From the NCBI GenBank assembly GCA_907163375.1, contig CAJQUW010012904.1, forward strand, positions 1 to 64,000: DNA of 64,000 bases, written 5' to 3'. Position 1 is the first letter of the stretch. The number at the start of each line of letters is the position of its first letter. Below, piece by piece: positions 24,562 through 36,017 of this stretch. The notes below the pieces were generated by a model. It saw only the letters and a list, made by a program, of their open reading frames with translations. It was not told the origin of the DNA and made no database searches. This stretch comes from Prostheceraeus crozeri. Its lineage: Eukaryota; Platyhelminthes; Polycladida; Euryleptidae. Both the position numbers and the translations under genes were made by a program.

Positions 24562-25434
24562 AAGGGGTCTTCAAAAATTAATTGAACCTCAATTAATTGA
24601 TGTCAATTAATTGATTGCGCTGAATTTCATTTATCAATTAATTTATTGTATTCAACTCAATATCAATTAATTGATTGTTTTCATTTCCAATTATCAATCA
24701 ATTGATTGCTGCATGTCCCAATATCAATTGATTGATTGATTCATAATCAATTAATTGGTTCAATTATTTTATCAAGTTTCACTCCATTGTAATATATAGC
24801 ATTACAATTCACCTAAGATTTTCGCTTCTTCCTGCGCATCCTCTGTACAAAATTCATTCTGCTGACTCAATCTGACACCTCTCAACTCTCTGATCTACTG
24901 CATATTCTTCAACATGATTGCCCTTACTTGTCAAGCTTCGAAAGTCATTATCCATGAACAACTAGATAATATAGGGGGAGGGTCAAAGCTGAGAGTTCAT
25001 GAAACGATGATAATTATTGAAATCTGAATTGATAAAATCAGTGAACATCAAAACTATGGGGATGCAAAATGATCATACAATATTAATACCGGCATTTTAA
25101 CTGATTGAATCGAGTTCCAATATGAATACAATTATTCTAGGCTAACTCTATTTTATGAAATATAGGCCTACATGTTTTTCCATTGACTAATTAATAATTA
25201 TCGATCAGTTAATTAACAAATTCTATTATCAATTAATTGATTGGGTACATTTCAATATCAATTAATTGATTGTCTGTAATTCCAATTACCAATTAATTGA
25301 TTGCCTAGGAGTCCAATGCCAATTAATTGATTAGTCAAACTTTCAATTAAAATTAATTGATTGGTAAAAATATCAATGACAATTAATTGATCGGACTGAG
25401 CAATTTAATTGCAATCAATTTTTTGATGACCCCT
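24562..25434. mobile_element. MITE of AATTAATTGATT repeats, 9-bp TSD
   Basis: Ends AGGGGTCTTCAAAAATTAAT and, inverted, AGGGGTCATCAAAAAATTGA. It is flanked by the perfect 9-bp duplication GCATTGATG (24553-24561 and 25435-25443). Both arms are filled with repeats of the core CAATTAATTGATTG at 30-45 bp intervals (24580-24760 and 25195-25430). A 9-bp duplication points to a Mutator-like superfamily. It is inserted in the piggyBac element. Confidence 0.8.
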
Positions 25435-26850
25435 GCATTGATGTAGGCCCGCTATATGCATGCACAGTTGCACATATCAAAAACACTACACATCAACAAA
25501 TTGAAAAAATTAAATGATAGCTTGCTTGTGAAGAATTCCATAATTATAATCCAAACATTGAACACATACAAACGTAGATCACGACAACGCTTCTTTACTC
25601 TACAAAATTCATCAAAATCATAGGAATATTGTTTTGATGAAAGTTCGAAAAACATATTTTTTCAATTACTTCCAAATAACATTTCATATCAATTTCTTGT
25701 TTGTTTTCAAGTACTCCAAACGATCTGAGATTTCACACCAAAAGTTGTCAAAGTGTATCTGAATCAATTGAAAGTTGCCCTATTTCAGCAACACTATTCA
25801 AATTCCTTGGTTGAACAGTGGATATGATAAAGCATCCTCAGCGGTTCTGCATTTGTCTCTGTATAACTGCGTATGATTCCATGATTACACGAATGATGGT
25901 AAAAACAGCTGCTGCCCAATTGCCCCGCATTCTCTATCCTGACAGTGTTATTCAGTCCGCCAGGTTGAATAGTAGCCTTATGCTTGTAGCATTGAAGCTG
26001 ATAATATAAGCGTCGACACGGTGCCGATAATGAAGGAGTCTTGCGATAAGACACCTAATATAAGTGTTATTGTTGCTAAATGCTAGAAGAGACGTCTAAG
26101 AAACAAGAAGTGGAATCAAAATTAACGCTGATTGATATCGTTGCTTATTACAATAACTACTTTGGAATCAAACCGAATCACTAAGCCGTAAAACAGTTTG
26201 CTAATCATCATTAAAAATCGATGGAATCAATTCACAACTCAACACAGAAAATAAATAGATATTCAGGGAATGCTGTGAATACTATACCCGCCACGCCACT
26301 GGAATTTATTCTTATTATAAAAATGTCTATGCAATGAATCCTCTTAGCGAATATTTTAATTTGAGCCTATACAGCCCTACGTATATTCTCACTTTACAGT
26401 ATGGTGACTTTTTTTGAGCACTCTGTACATTTTATTTCTGAGCATATTGGTATAATATATTTTCGGCCGTCCTCGCAGTTGACTTCTTCCTTGATTATAA
26501 AATAATCCTTGAAAGCGATAATGTTGTTGTCATCGACCACGTTTATCCTTCATTCATACATTCTAACGTTTTGATCACTCATTTGTTACTTTGATATTAC
26601 AATCGGCAAACATCAGAAAACAGGTAAATTCATTAGCGGGAACCTGGTGTACGACGTGGCTTATCGGTGTCTGAGCCGCCGATCAGGCGATATGTGATTA
26701 GGACCGAAGGAGATAAGGAGATAAGAACGCCTCTGTCGTCAGCCCCTCAATACTGCCGCATAGGACAGAATTTTAAGAAATATCATCGCCGCAACACAGA
26801 GAAAGTTTTCGTGGCTCGTTCTGCGAGCCATGCCGCAGTGAAGGGGTTAA

Positions 26851-28394
26851 ACAGTTATTTTTAATGCTAACCGGTTTTAATATTTTGGAATTTTTCATCA
26901 AAAACTCAAGTCTTGGATGACTAAATGCATAATAATAAACTAAATTAGTCCTGATGTTGTATCATCTTGGACGCCGATAAAACAGACAATTGCAAACTTT
27001 TGAAAACCAGAATTGTTATTTTGTTTTTAGGTCTTAGGCACCTTCATAAAATTATTGGCGTGATGTTTCATAATTTGATTAGTTCATGCACTATAGTCTT
27101 TCTTTACTTGGTAATAGTCCAAACATTTCGCATCAAATAATTAAGAGCAATTATATTCATGCACTTTTTTCAATGAGCAAGAAGTTTGATGGCTAGCTTG
27201 AATATAAGAGCAGATCTGCTCTTAAGATCATTATTTTCTAATACTGAGTGATGTGAAGTTACCAGCGATAATTATTCAGCTACATTACTAGCATGTATAT
27301 GTATAATGTGCGTACATGTTGTTTATGCGGTCAGTTTATTGCAAAACTTTGCAAATCATAAATATATAGACTATTTAGCTTGTTAGCTACAAAGAAACCA
27401 CTAACACTTGCGAAATCCACCCTCAATCGAATTAAACCAAAACCCCAATTACGTGCAATTTCATTGCTCATTAAAAGTCTCTCAAGTTCTCTCATTAAAT
27501 AGTTTTGAGCTGTTCCGAACAAGTTTCATTGCTCCGAGTCAGTTTAATCATGCACCCAAAACATATTTCTGAAAAATGAATAAGTAAAGGTGAAATTTTT
27601 AATGACTTTAATCTTTGTAATGAGAACACTCTTATCTATAGAATCAACGACAGTATTCTATAGATAGATCAACGACCGGTACGCCTCGATCCCGTATGCT
27701 TTATAGGAATCAAGAAATCGAATGACGTATGTCGGTCTAAGTTGACCGGCTGTCAACCTTAACTAGTATATTGCACAGACGCCGGTATAGCCCAACCCTG
27801 GTGAGTGCATCTTCCGCATTTTGAATTGAGTGAAAATCAGATTTTTTCATATTTTCATATTTTACCATTCATTTTCATATGAATGAAGATAATATTTTTT
27901 GAACAATTTCATATATTCAACTGTGCCATATCCTTAGTTGATCTACCAGAGGAAGTGCAATGAGAGAATGTTATCTTCATCGTCGAAGAAGAAATAGATT
28001 ATAGATAGCTTTTCGTTAGCTAGCATCGAATGCTAGAACTTGTTCATTTATCACATGATCTATATAACTAAATATTCACAGCGAATTACACCAACACGAA
28101 AAGCAAACAGGACATGAGTGAGCTGGCTCAATGCAACACGAGACACGATCATATTCGTTTCACGAGCTCAGACCTCTGCTTTGAACATTAAAGCGAGATG
28201 GATTGCTAGTTTATATGCTGCGATTTCAAAGGGGTAATTAATCAATTATTCGAAGTTGGGTTATTTGGAACTGCGCGATTATTCGAATAATCGCGCTCTA
28301 TCGTCAGACGATGAAGAGCTACGGCACTGCTAGGAGTTCAGCAATGATAGGCAGTTTTGAATGAGTGTACTTATTCTAAAGGGCTTAGGTTTGA
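26851..28394. other. Intergenic, nothing recognised
   Basis: No supported gene or repeat with clear ends. Short open frames here lack family features. Confidence 0.4.
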
Positions 28395-28470
28395 ACTGTA
28401 CAAGGCTTGAGCCCAGGTCTCTTGGAGGCCGACCAAAATGTCTACCATAAGACCACAGTGCCGGACAACT
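28395..28470 (-). repeat. tRNA-like (SINE-type) segment
   Basis: The minus strand has TGTGGTCTTATGGTAGACAT (A-box-like) and GGGCTCAAGCC (B-box-like) about 30 nt later. It resembles a degraded tRNA-derived SINE head. A functional tRNA is unlikely because the stems are incomplete. Confidence 0.45.
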
Positions 28471-28776
28471 CGCTTATATTCATAGAAAGATGCATATGTT
28501 GGGAACTTTCAACCTGCGAGTTTCACAGGATGCGAGCTCCACATTGCTTCACAAGGGCTTCAAAATCTGCGAGCTTCATATTCTAAGTACTTAGTAATTT
28601 ATTTACTGGGATTATTGAGCAGCAAGAGATCTTAGGTTTAAGCGAATATTGCCGGCTTTTGGACTCAGTTTAATGTAATGTATATAGTTAATTGCAAAAG
28701 TTCGATTTATTATCCGACAACATATATAGACGAACATTCGCTTTATATAGCCTACATGCACTCTTTGATTTTTCAG

Positions 28777-29040
28777 ATGACTGTCAAACAGGAACTCGCT
28801 CTGCTATTCGTGTCAATAATATATATAACACTGCTCTGTGAAATGAAAATGATGCCAACTCATGGGATCGATTCTACAAACGAATCCAATTCGTCAGACA
28901 TTCAATCTCCAGACAATGCTTTCAATCAATCCGAGTCTACCATCATTCCGGACATGAAAAAATCAAAGCGGTGGTCCCGGTATACTTTTTATTATCGTGG
29001 GAGATTTTACATTCGCAAGAGAAATCATCGTCGCCAGTGA
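28777..29040 (+). CDS. Possible secreted basic peptide precursor, 87 aa
   Basis: The open frame starts at an ATG placed exactly after a splice-acceptor-like TTGATTTTTCAG (ending 28776). The N-terminus MTVKQELALLFVSIIYITLL is a credible signal peptide. It is followed by a Ser/Asn/Thr-rich acidic spacer (residues about 24-65) and a strongly basic, aromatic C-terminus: KKSKR, then WSRYTFYYRGRFYI, then RKRNHRRQ and TGA. The dibasic sites around the 14-residue segment are what a neuropeptide or antimicrobial precursor would have. No homologue is recognised and no poly(A) signal is obvious, so the gene is plausible but unproven. Confidence 0.42.
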   Translation: MTVKQELALLFVSIIYITLLCEMKMMPTHGIDSTNESNSSDIQSPDNAFNQSESTIIPDMKKSKRWSRYTFYYRGRFYIRKRNHRRQ

Positions 29041-29459
29041 TTATGTCATGATGATTATATTTGCACAGCAATGATCTTTTCAATAATTGTATTGTATACT
29101 TACAAAACACTTTTGAATGTTGTAGGACTGTAATGTTCTTTATGATTCTATTAAAGAACATTATGATGATCGCCTGGATGAAGGAGACAAAAGTATTTTA
29201 CTTAACAGGAAGAAGCTGTTTTCCTCTATTGAGAATATCAAAATTGAAAGTTTTACACAAAACGGACAATTGGGTTCGACTATTGCGTTCGACCTTGATC
29301 AGCGAATTTTGACACATAACTAGTCATTCCATTGTAGGCCACTGTTTATGTTCATTGAAAAGTCAAATGCATGTAACTGTTTTCTTTTCATAAATTATGA
29401 AATGCAATTACAAATATATATGTAGATAAGATAAGGAGCCCAAACTTTTTGTGCAGGAA

Positions 29460-30300
29460 AAGACGACCATGTTGTCAATCGATTTCGAGTTTATTAAAAA
29501 CTCATCTTCAGGACAATACAATCAGAGGAAACAAAGGGTTATATACAAACTGCATGGTCACAACACAACTCACTTAAAACAGTTGGAAAAAAGCTAAAAT
29601 TAGAACATGTGCAGCGGAATTGATGAACAGTTCTCATTAATTAGGTGGGCACTGGTTGATTTGATGCACAGTGTTTCAGCTGTGTAGATGCTCGAAAGAA
29701 GCTTTCAAATAATTTTACGTTTCAAATACTAGCAGATATTACTCAATCCAGCATCCAGATAAGATACCGCAATTTAAAGTTTTGTCGAAGGGACTCTCCT
29801 TCTCATGGCAAAACATTTTGTTCTAGGACTTCATCAGTGACTTGTATAGATTATTTTATATTGATTATCTTGAGATTCAGAGTGTTATGTTCAGTCCAAA
29901 ACAAAACCGGTAGGCTAATTGAAAGGAGTTTAGACACATTCCAAATGAAAATACAAGATGATATGTCCTGAAGTGACTATGGTTGGCTCAGCAGTGCACT
30001 ATTAGCATAGATTTTTGAAGACAGTAATGTATGACATTTAAGGGATGCGCCTTCGCTTCTACTACCTTCCAAGGAAGCCCATCCCGCTACATTCAGTCAA
30101 AAGCCTTCTAGAAGCCAAAGAGGACTCAGCCCATCTTCTATTTCTCTCGTCACAGGTCCGACACCGCATGAGACAGCCATGCCACTTGATCACTACACTG
30201 TTCAAATGATTGGCTTGTAGAACCTGATGTACAGAGCCTCTAACACTGACAACATGATGATTGATCGTGCACGAGTGACAACACTAAAATTAGAACGCTG
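29460..30300 (-). mobile_element. Penelope-like element remnant (3' part)
   Basis: On the minus strand near 30270-30206 the sequence reads MLSVLEALYIRFYKPII, the end of a GIY-YIG endonuclease domain as in Penelope-like retroelements. About 700 bp further 3' lies a hammerhead-like motif, as in the terminal repeats of this class. The reverse transcriptase is absent and frames are lost. Old, truncated copy. Confidence 0.55.
29472..29516 (-). ncRNA. Hammerhead-like ribozyme in Penelope remnant
   Basis: Minus strand: stem I UUGUC / GACAA, core CUGAAGA, stem II GAGUUU / AAACUC (loop UUAAU), GAAA, a palindromic helix III AUCGAU, and a cleavage site of the NUH type (AUU). One extra U sits between the core and stem II. 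The arrangement matches the short-helix-III, type I motifs known from Penelope-like elements. Activity is uncertain because of the bulge. Confidence 0.5.
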
Positions 30301-30352
30301 ATCCGGGTTACGTGACTGTGAACATCTGACAATATTCCTCGTTACTGCTGTC

Positions 30353-30608
30353 CATAGAAATAGATTGTTTATCTGAAGTTGACTAGAATGGAAATTGACT
30401 CAAGGTCGCGGCACATCCGGGGGAACTAAGTTGTGGCATGAACCACCAATTAAAAGCTTCGATTTACACATGTGACTGATTCTAACCCAATGATACACCC
30501 GTTGGCAGGTGCATCTAAGTGAAAATGCGTGCGATTTATGTGCCGTTATTGTGCATTACATGAAGCTTAATTTCCATTCTAGAGGTTTTATTGTTGTCAA
30601 TTTCTATG
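30353..30608 (+). mobile_element. hAT-like MITE, copy B
   Basis: A 256-bp copy with CATAGAAATAGATTG and CAATTTCTATG ends. Perfect 8-bp target duplication CTGCTGTC on both sides. No coding capacity. Confidence 0.88.
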
Positions 30609-30629
30609 CTGCTGTCACACCTCTACAGT

Positions 30630-30680
30630 CATAGAAATAGATTGTTTATCTGAAGTTGTTTATTGTTGTCAATTTCTATG
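30630..30680 (+). mobile_element. hAT-like MITE, copy C: 51-bp mini copy
   Basis: Contains only the two ends of the family (about 30 bp of the left and 21 bp of the right), flanked by a perfect, different 8-bp duplication TCTACAGT. It lies 21 bp from copy B. The separate duplication shows a real insertion rather than a fragment of copy B. Confidence 0.85.
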
Positions 30681-30688
30681 TCTACAGT

Positions 30689-33600
30689 ACAGTTCTTAGG
30701 CCTCAGCCACACTGAAAGCAAAGCAAACACCAGCGTACCGAGGAAAAAGTTTACATATTACGCTTAATAGAAAAATGTTGATCAACTTCATGCTACCATG
30801 AAATGCTGCAAGAATTAATAGTAGGGCATATACAGACACGTAACTGCTAGACAAAAATTTGGAGTTTGTGAAAAATGTACAAGAAATTATTCAAGCGACT
30901 CATCTCATAAGCAATTGTAGTCCTAGAGAATAGCCGTATGTGTCTCTCTTGCCATATAAACTCATTGAGCTGCTTAGGTGCAAATTCATTCGTATTTTCA
31001 ATATCAATTTTTTTCACATTCACACTTTTTTGTACATCAGGTTGTACCTCATACACACACATTGGGCCGAGAGAGGCCCCTCGGCGTACAAAATTGGCCG
31101 ATCAAATGGTTGCGCGAAAATTGTGACAAATTTTTATTGATGAATATTGGTAACAATAAGTACAAAAATTAATTCACAAAAAAAATCATTTGTATAAAAA
31201 TTTTCAGCATCAAACATCCAAGTGGAGCTGAATGAACAGTTATGCAAATCGGACTATAATAGAAGGGTCGAATTATTGTACGATAAAGCGATGTCTAAAT
31301 GGCCGAGCGAAAACATGGAAAGGGTTACTGATGAAATCTCTCAGAATTAATCTTTGTAGATTAGCGATTCATTTCTCCAATCCAGAATGAAATGCTTGAT
31401 TCATTTGAAAAATAAAGGTTTATAAGTCAGAATTTGAAGGCATAATTTGTAATATATAAAATATATAGGCATAATATATATATAATTTATATATGTATAT
31501 TTGTAAGCAGCCGGCAACTGATGTAACAAAATGGAAATCCATTTAATGTAAATGCGCATATTGTTGGCACAAAATAAACAAAAGATGTAGCGTTGCGATT
31601 TTTGTCACTTACCGGGGTTTGAAATATCCTATTTTTATATACGGGGTTCGAGCAGTTTCAATCAGTCAAGAGACAGGTGTGAGAGTCACATGGGTATTTA
31701 ATATGGTTTGTATTGAAAAATTGTAAATTTTTGTGTCAGATTTTAACTTACATTAAATATCTTTCAATTTAGCGAATTATGAAATAATAAAATAAGCTCA
31801 CCCATAACATCGAGGCAGATAGGAATGCCTGCACAGACAATAACTTAAAAGACAATGAGAACATATTTCTCAGAAATAGCTACATAATAGTCTATGTAAA
31901 CGTAGCTACTCAACCTGATCCTATTGCATATTAGAGATGTACGCGGCCGAGCCTTCTTAGCCGATTTGGTCTGTTGGCCAAGTACATATTGAAAACATTT
32001 CTGTACTGGAAAATCGCCCGATCACAGCGCTTGGATATTGACAGAGATGTCTCGCGGTATCACTCGGCAGGCTGCACACTTGCTTACAAAAGTGATACGC
32101 TATTCATCCCAAGTCCCATCCAGTGGCTGTAATTGTGATGCTCTGATTTATGCTCCTGCTTGAAACATGATATGAAACCATTGATTCTTTGTAACCGAGT
32201 CTCATTGGATGATCGATTTCCTTACTGAGATTATTGGATCTATCTTATAAACTGGCTAAAGACGTCGGTCTGTCCTGTCACGACTCTATAACTCCGAACC
32301 CAGACCAGACAGAACATAAGAAGGCGTGTCCGGACCCACAACTTCCCTCCCGAGACTTCAAACTTCTGTTTGCAATTAAATACATAAACATATTTTAAAA
32401 ACTAGGGTCAGCAAATTCAGTTGACTTTCCTCAAAAAGAGTACCTACATGCTACCTAACTGAGTCGGCGAAAACCGCTACTGGCTTTAGAAAAAATAATG
32501 GAGGCTGTCGGCGGCTACGTTCAGGCTAAATTTTCTGGGTCCGTGGCCTTCTCCAGTGCATGCTCGTGAATAACTTCTAATTTATCTTACAACTCGTTTA
32601 TTACGTTTAAAGTTATTTTCCTCTCAGAATTAGCATTGTGAAGGACAAGTTTGAAATCAATTGACATTTGACAGTGGATCGCAGAGCAATAGGTTTGTAA
32701 AAATAGAGTTATGAATTCTAGCGTAGGAGAGATAGCGCAGGCCTAACTCAATAGAAAATAAGTCTTTGTCTGCATGTGCCGTAATAGTGTTCAATCTGTT
32801 CCATATGCATGTACAAAATATATCATCAAAGTAGGAAAAAGTTTCAATGTTGCTCAAATACGGAACATTAAACGCTTTTACTAAAAGTTTTATTGGCTCA
32901 AAAGAAGCAAATGTTGAGATGAAAAGCGGACAGGGTCTTCTGCGTCTACAGCTTTCCATCGGTCGATGTAAAGTAGTGTTGTGTGAGAGTATTGTGGTAC
33001 CACCGTACATCCACCAATCATCACAATCGATGAGATCTATACACACGAAAATGTACGGAAAGGATTTTCAAATCGTAAATGTAATGTAAGAGCTCAACTA
33101 TAAAAAATCACATTTTGTCATTGGGCAAGTACAGACACGCCCATTATGGACGATACATTTCAGGACGCACTGATAACCAAAGGGCGGACATCAACGACGA
33201 AGTGGCCAAAACGTCTCAACAATATGAAGTTTACTTTTTTAACAAATTTGAAAAATATATTGAGATTTTTCGGAGAAGTCTTGAACATGTGTTATCGGTG
33301 AAATGTGAAGCTATTTCAAGTTTATTTTAAGACTTGTAATTCAGATAAAAAAGTCAGATATTAAAATCTCACAGTAGAATTCTCAAAATGTAACATAAAG
33401 CTAAGCAACACTTTGGACTTTGATAGCCTTATAATTCAGTTTGAATGCATGCATAATGTAATTTGAGTGATGTGATGAACAGAAAATTGACTTTTTGATA
33501 AAATGCTTGTTGCTATAAGAACTTGCAATTTAATTACAATTTAACAATTTCAATTTTATACAGAAAGGTAAGGATAGCAATTTATGATCAACTCAAAAGG

Positions 33601-35023
33601 CTTAATAGTGAGCATTTCTGTAAGGAGTCCTGAAATATAGATTGTCGAGAGAATGTTATCCGAAGTCGCAGTCTTGTCAGCTTTTATGATTCCGATTCCA
33701 CATCCATGAGATCGATCATTCCTGACTTCTTTGACCCCGCTCAGCACTCTTTGCTTGATTCTTCTCATAAATCACAGAACAGATGCTCTTTAATATTGTG
33801 CACATCTGTGATATCATGCTTCATCATCACATTGCCAAAAAGGCGAAAATATCCAAGAATTTTAAAATACTATTTAAAACCTGAAGATATATGATTATAA
33901 ATAAGCACACCATCATTGATTTTGCTTTGACCAAAATGTGTCAAATGCCTGTTTTGAAATGGTTCCTCCAACGGCTTGATCTAGGAAAATACCATCAAAA
34001 GTGGGCGAAGGTAAATGAACGACGAATATTTGCTTGTGATCTGATTGTCTGAAGTCAGCAGGATCATCAACTTATCTCTCAGCATTCAATAATCCCGTCC
34101 TCTTTACGTTTTGAAGCACAGAATTAGATTCATTTCCGCGCGCTTCGGTTTCCTAGAAAGGAAGAAGTGTATGCAACCTTAATATCGAAATGGCACATCA
34201 CAGAATTAGACAGCTTGCTCCTTCTCGAATGGATAGTTCGTGTATCGCTTGCTATTGGAAATGGCAAACAATAAGCTGTCAGCAGAGGACACCAGAGCCA
34301 GTGAGAGATGCGTGCGTGCTGTGATATCACTTCGCACACACCAAAACACACATCGATGCGTGGCTTCGATTCAATGTATGCACTATACAGTGAGCAATGC
34401 CGAGGAGAGGATGTGAAATCATCAAGTGAACTAATTTTCGCACGCCTACTACTTTTTTTAATAATGATCGGAAGGACCAACATTATGGAGAAAATTTGTG
34501 GGCAATGATCTGAATTCTTCGAATCTGAAGGAATTTTGGCAATCGAAGCACTGCACTGGAACTCACATTAATCCGCAAGTGACGCACGACTTTTTTTCCT
34601 ATCTCTGTAAGGTATTAGGAATTCCTTTTTTCCCACCTAATAGGTTCCGCGATGTGCCGTCAATTTCGTATTAATCACACTTCTAGCAAACCGAAGCAGA
34701 TAAACAAAATATTTAATTATGTGTTTTGAAGGGAAAATCGAGTAGAAACTCCTTTTGAGCAACACAGGCGTCAGAACAATGACAATATCGGATACATTAT
34801 TGACCTGCAGATTAGCAGGTCAATCAAGAAATGACGGCCTTCGTTTCGCAGTCTAGTCCACCACTCCTCCAAATCTATGGATATGTGGCGATATCGTTTT
34901 CCATAGTAGCACCAGTCATGCAAAATGACGTCATGTAAAATTTGGATATGTCAACTTTTCTCATGCTTGACGCAATAATTGGACATCATCTGTCTCATAC
35001 GAAGGAGCTGATCAACATGCGAG
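30689..35023. other. Intergenic, nothing recognised
   Basis: AT-rich DNA with an AT-simple stretch near 31440-31500. Open frames up to 129 aa (32657-33046, minus) show no family resemblance and I do not call them genes. Confidence 0.4.
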
Positions 35024-35099
35024 TTAAGGTCCATTCTCAGCGTACGCGGCGCGAGTAGCAACCCCATTGCAGGCGCAAGTGCAAAATGTGAAACGATGA

Positions 35100-35900
35100 G
35101 TCATCATGCCGACTCAGCCCCCCCTCTGGCAGGAAGGTGAGGGAGAGAGCCAAGGATGTGTTGGGAGGAATGGGTCCGTGAGGAGGAAACGGGTCCCTAC
35201 CCCCCCTCTGGCGTGAAGGAAGGAGTGTTCGGGTAAGGGTTGGGCAGGAAGGTGATAGGAATGTGTGAGGGATAGAGTAAGAAAAGGCGGGTTTTTGTGG
35301 TTTTGGGATGAGAAAGTCCATGTTTCGGGCAGAAGGAGTGCTCGGATGGGAAAACGGTGGCCAGATTCGGAGCCTACGTGAAATGTTGGGTTAGGAAGGA
35401 TGTTTCCATCGACATCGGAGAGAAAAAGTTTTGAAGACCCCCCCCCCCCTCCTGCCAAACTTCCAACTTCGGTGTAAGAGATCGTAGAAAGTCGTGCAAT
35501 AGCTCATTTAAAAGCTGGGAGTGAGACAAATTCAGTGGAAAACATGGCTTGTTCGTATCTGCCTTCGTTTAGAGGTGAGACGTTATTGAAAATTTTGGAC
35601 CTTGGCGAAAAACGACAGAGTTAGAATGTTTATGAAAATCGCTCTAGCGGGTGAAGCAGAGACCAGATTTGGAATCAGCGTCAAATTCTGCTTCGGCATG
35701 GTAAATTTGGAAGCCATCGGAGAGAAAAAAATTTTCTTCATTTTTCCGAAAAACGACTGAGTTAGAATTTTTGCGATGGCTGTGGAGTGTAGAGCCAACA
35801 CGAAGCATCGGATGGGAAAATGGAGGGCAGATTCGGATTCAGCATCAAATTCTACATGGCAATGGTGAATTTCTAGCTCCATCGGAGCACTAGAACCGGA
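35100..35900. repeat. Subterminal degenerate repeats, left arm
   Basis: Several units of about 100-190 bp share TCTCTCCGATG, TCCGAATCTG and TTTTCCCATCCGA on the minus strand. The block contains poly-C runs at about 35121 and 35438. The open frame on the minus strand here (35583-35882) is a by-product of the repeats and not a gene. The right arm carries one additional unit. Confidence 0.6.
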
Positions 35901-35934
35901 GATAGACGGGTTTTTAGTGTTTGGATGATGGGTA

Positions 35935-35969
35935 TTACGTCATCAGTTGATCGTCACACACTATATAAG
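35935..35969 (+). promoter_or_regulatory. CRE plus TATA promoter of left arm gene
   Basis: TTACGTCA (35935-35942) and TATATAAG (35962-35969). Transcription would start near 35993-35998. A splice donor follows at 36018. The same pair, inverted, is in the right arm (47594-47628). Confidence 0.7.
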
Positions 35970-36017
35970 CTGGGAACCGACAGAGATTTTTCATTTAGAG
36001 GAGAGCGATTGTCAAAG

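Larger units (their letters stand above)
21001..26850 (+). mobile_element. piggyBac-type element, decayed, with nested MITE
   Basis: Flanked by TTAA at 21001-21004 and 26847-26850. The ends are CCCTTTCACAGCGG and, inverted, CCCCTTCACTGCGG. Both ends carry subterminal palindromes built on GGCTCG...CGAGCC (21056-21073 and 21105-21118 at the left, 26812-26832 at the right). It encodes a piggyBac transposase (+), a duplicated piece of its Cys-rich tail, and an 873-bp MITE. At 5.85 kb it is about twice the usual size, partly from the nested insertion. Confidence 0.88.

Noticed and set aside
28395-28470. Functional tRNA genes at 28395, 4015 or in the hammerhead modules
   Set aside because: Only box A and B resemblance; no full cloverleaf with acceptor stem. 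Better read as SINE-type heads.
32657-33046. 129-codon open frame on the minus strand and its antisense partner
   Set aside because: No family resemblance and no promoter or splice context.
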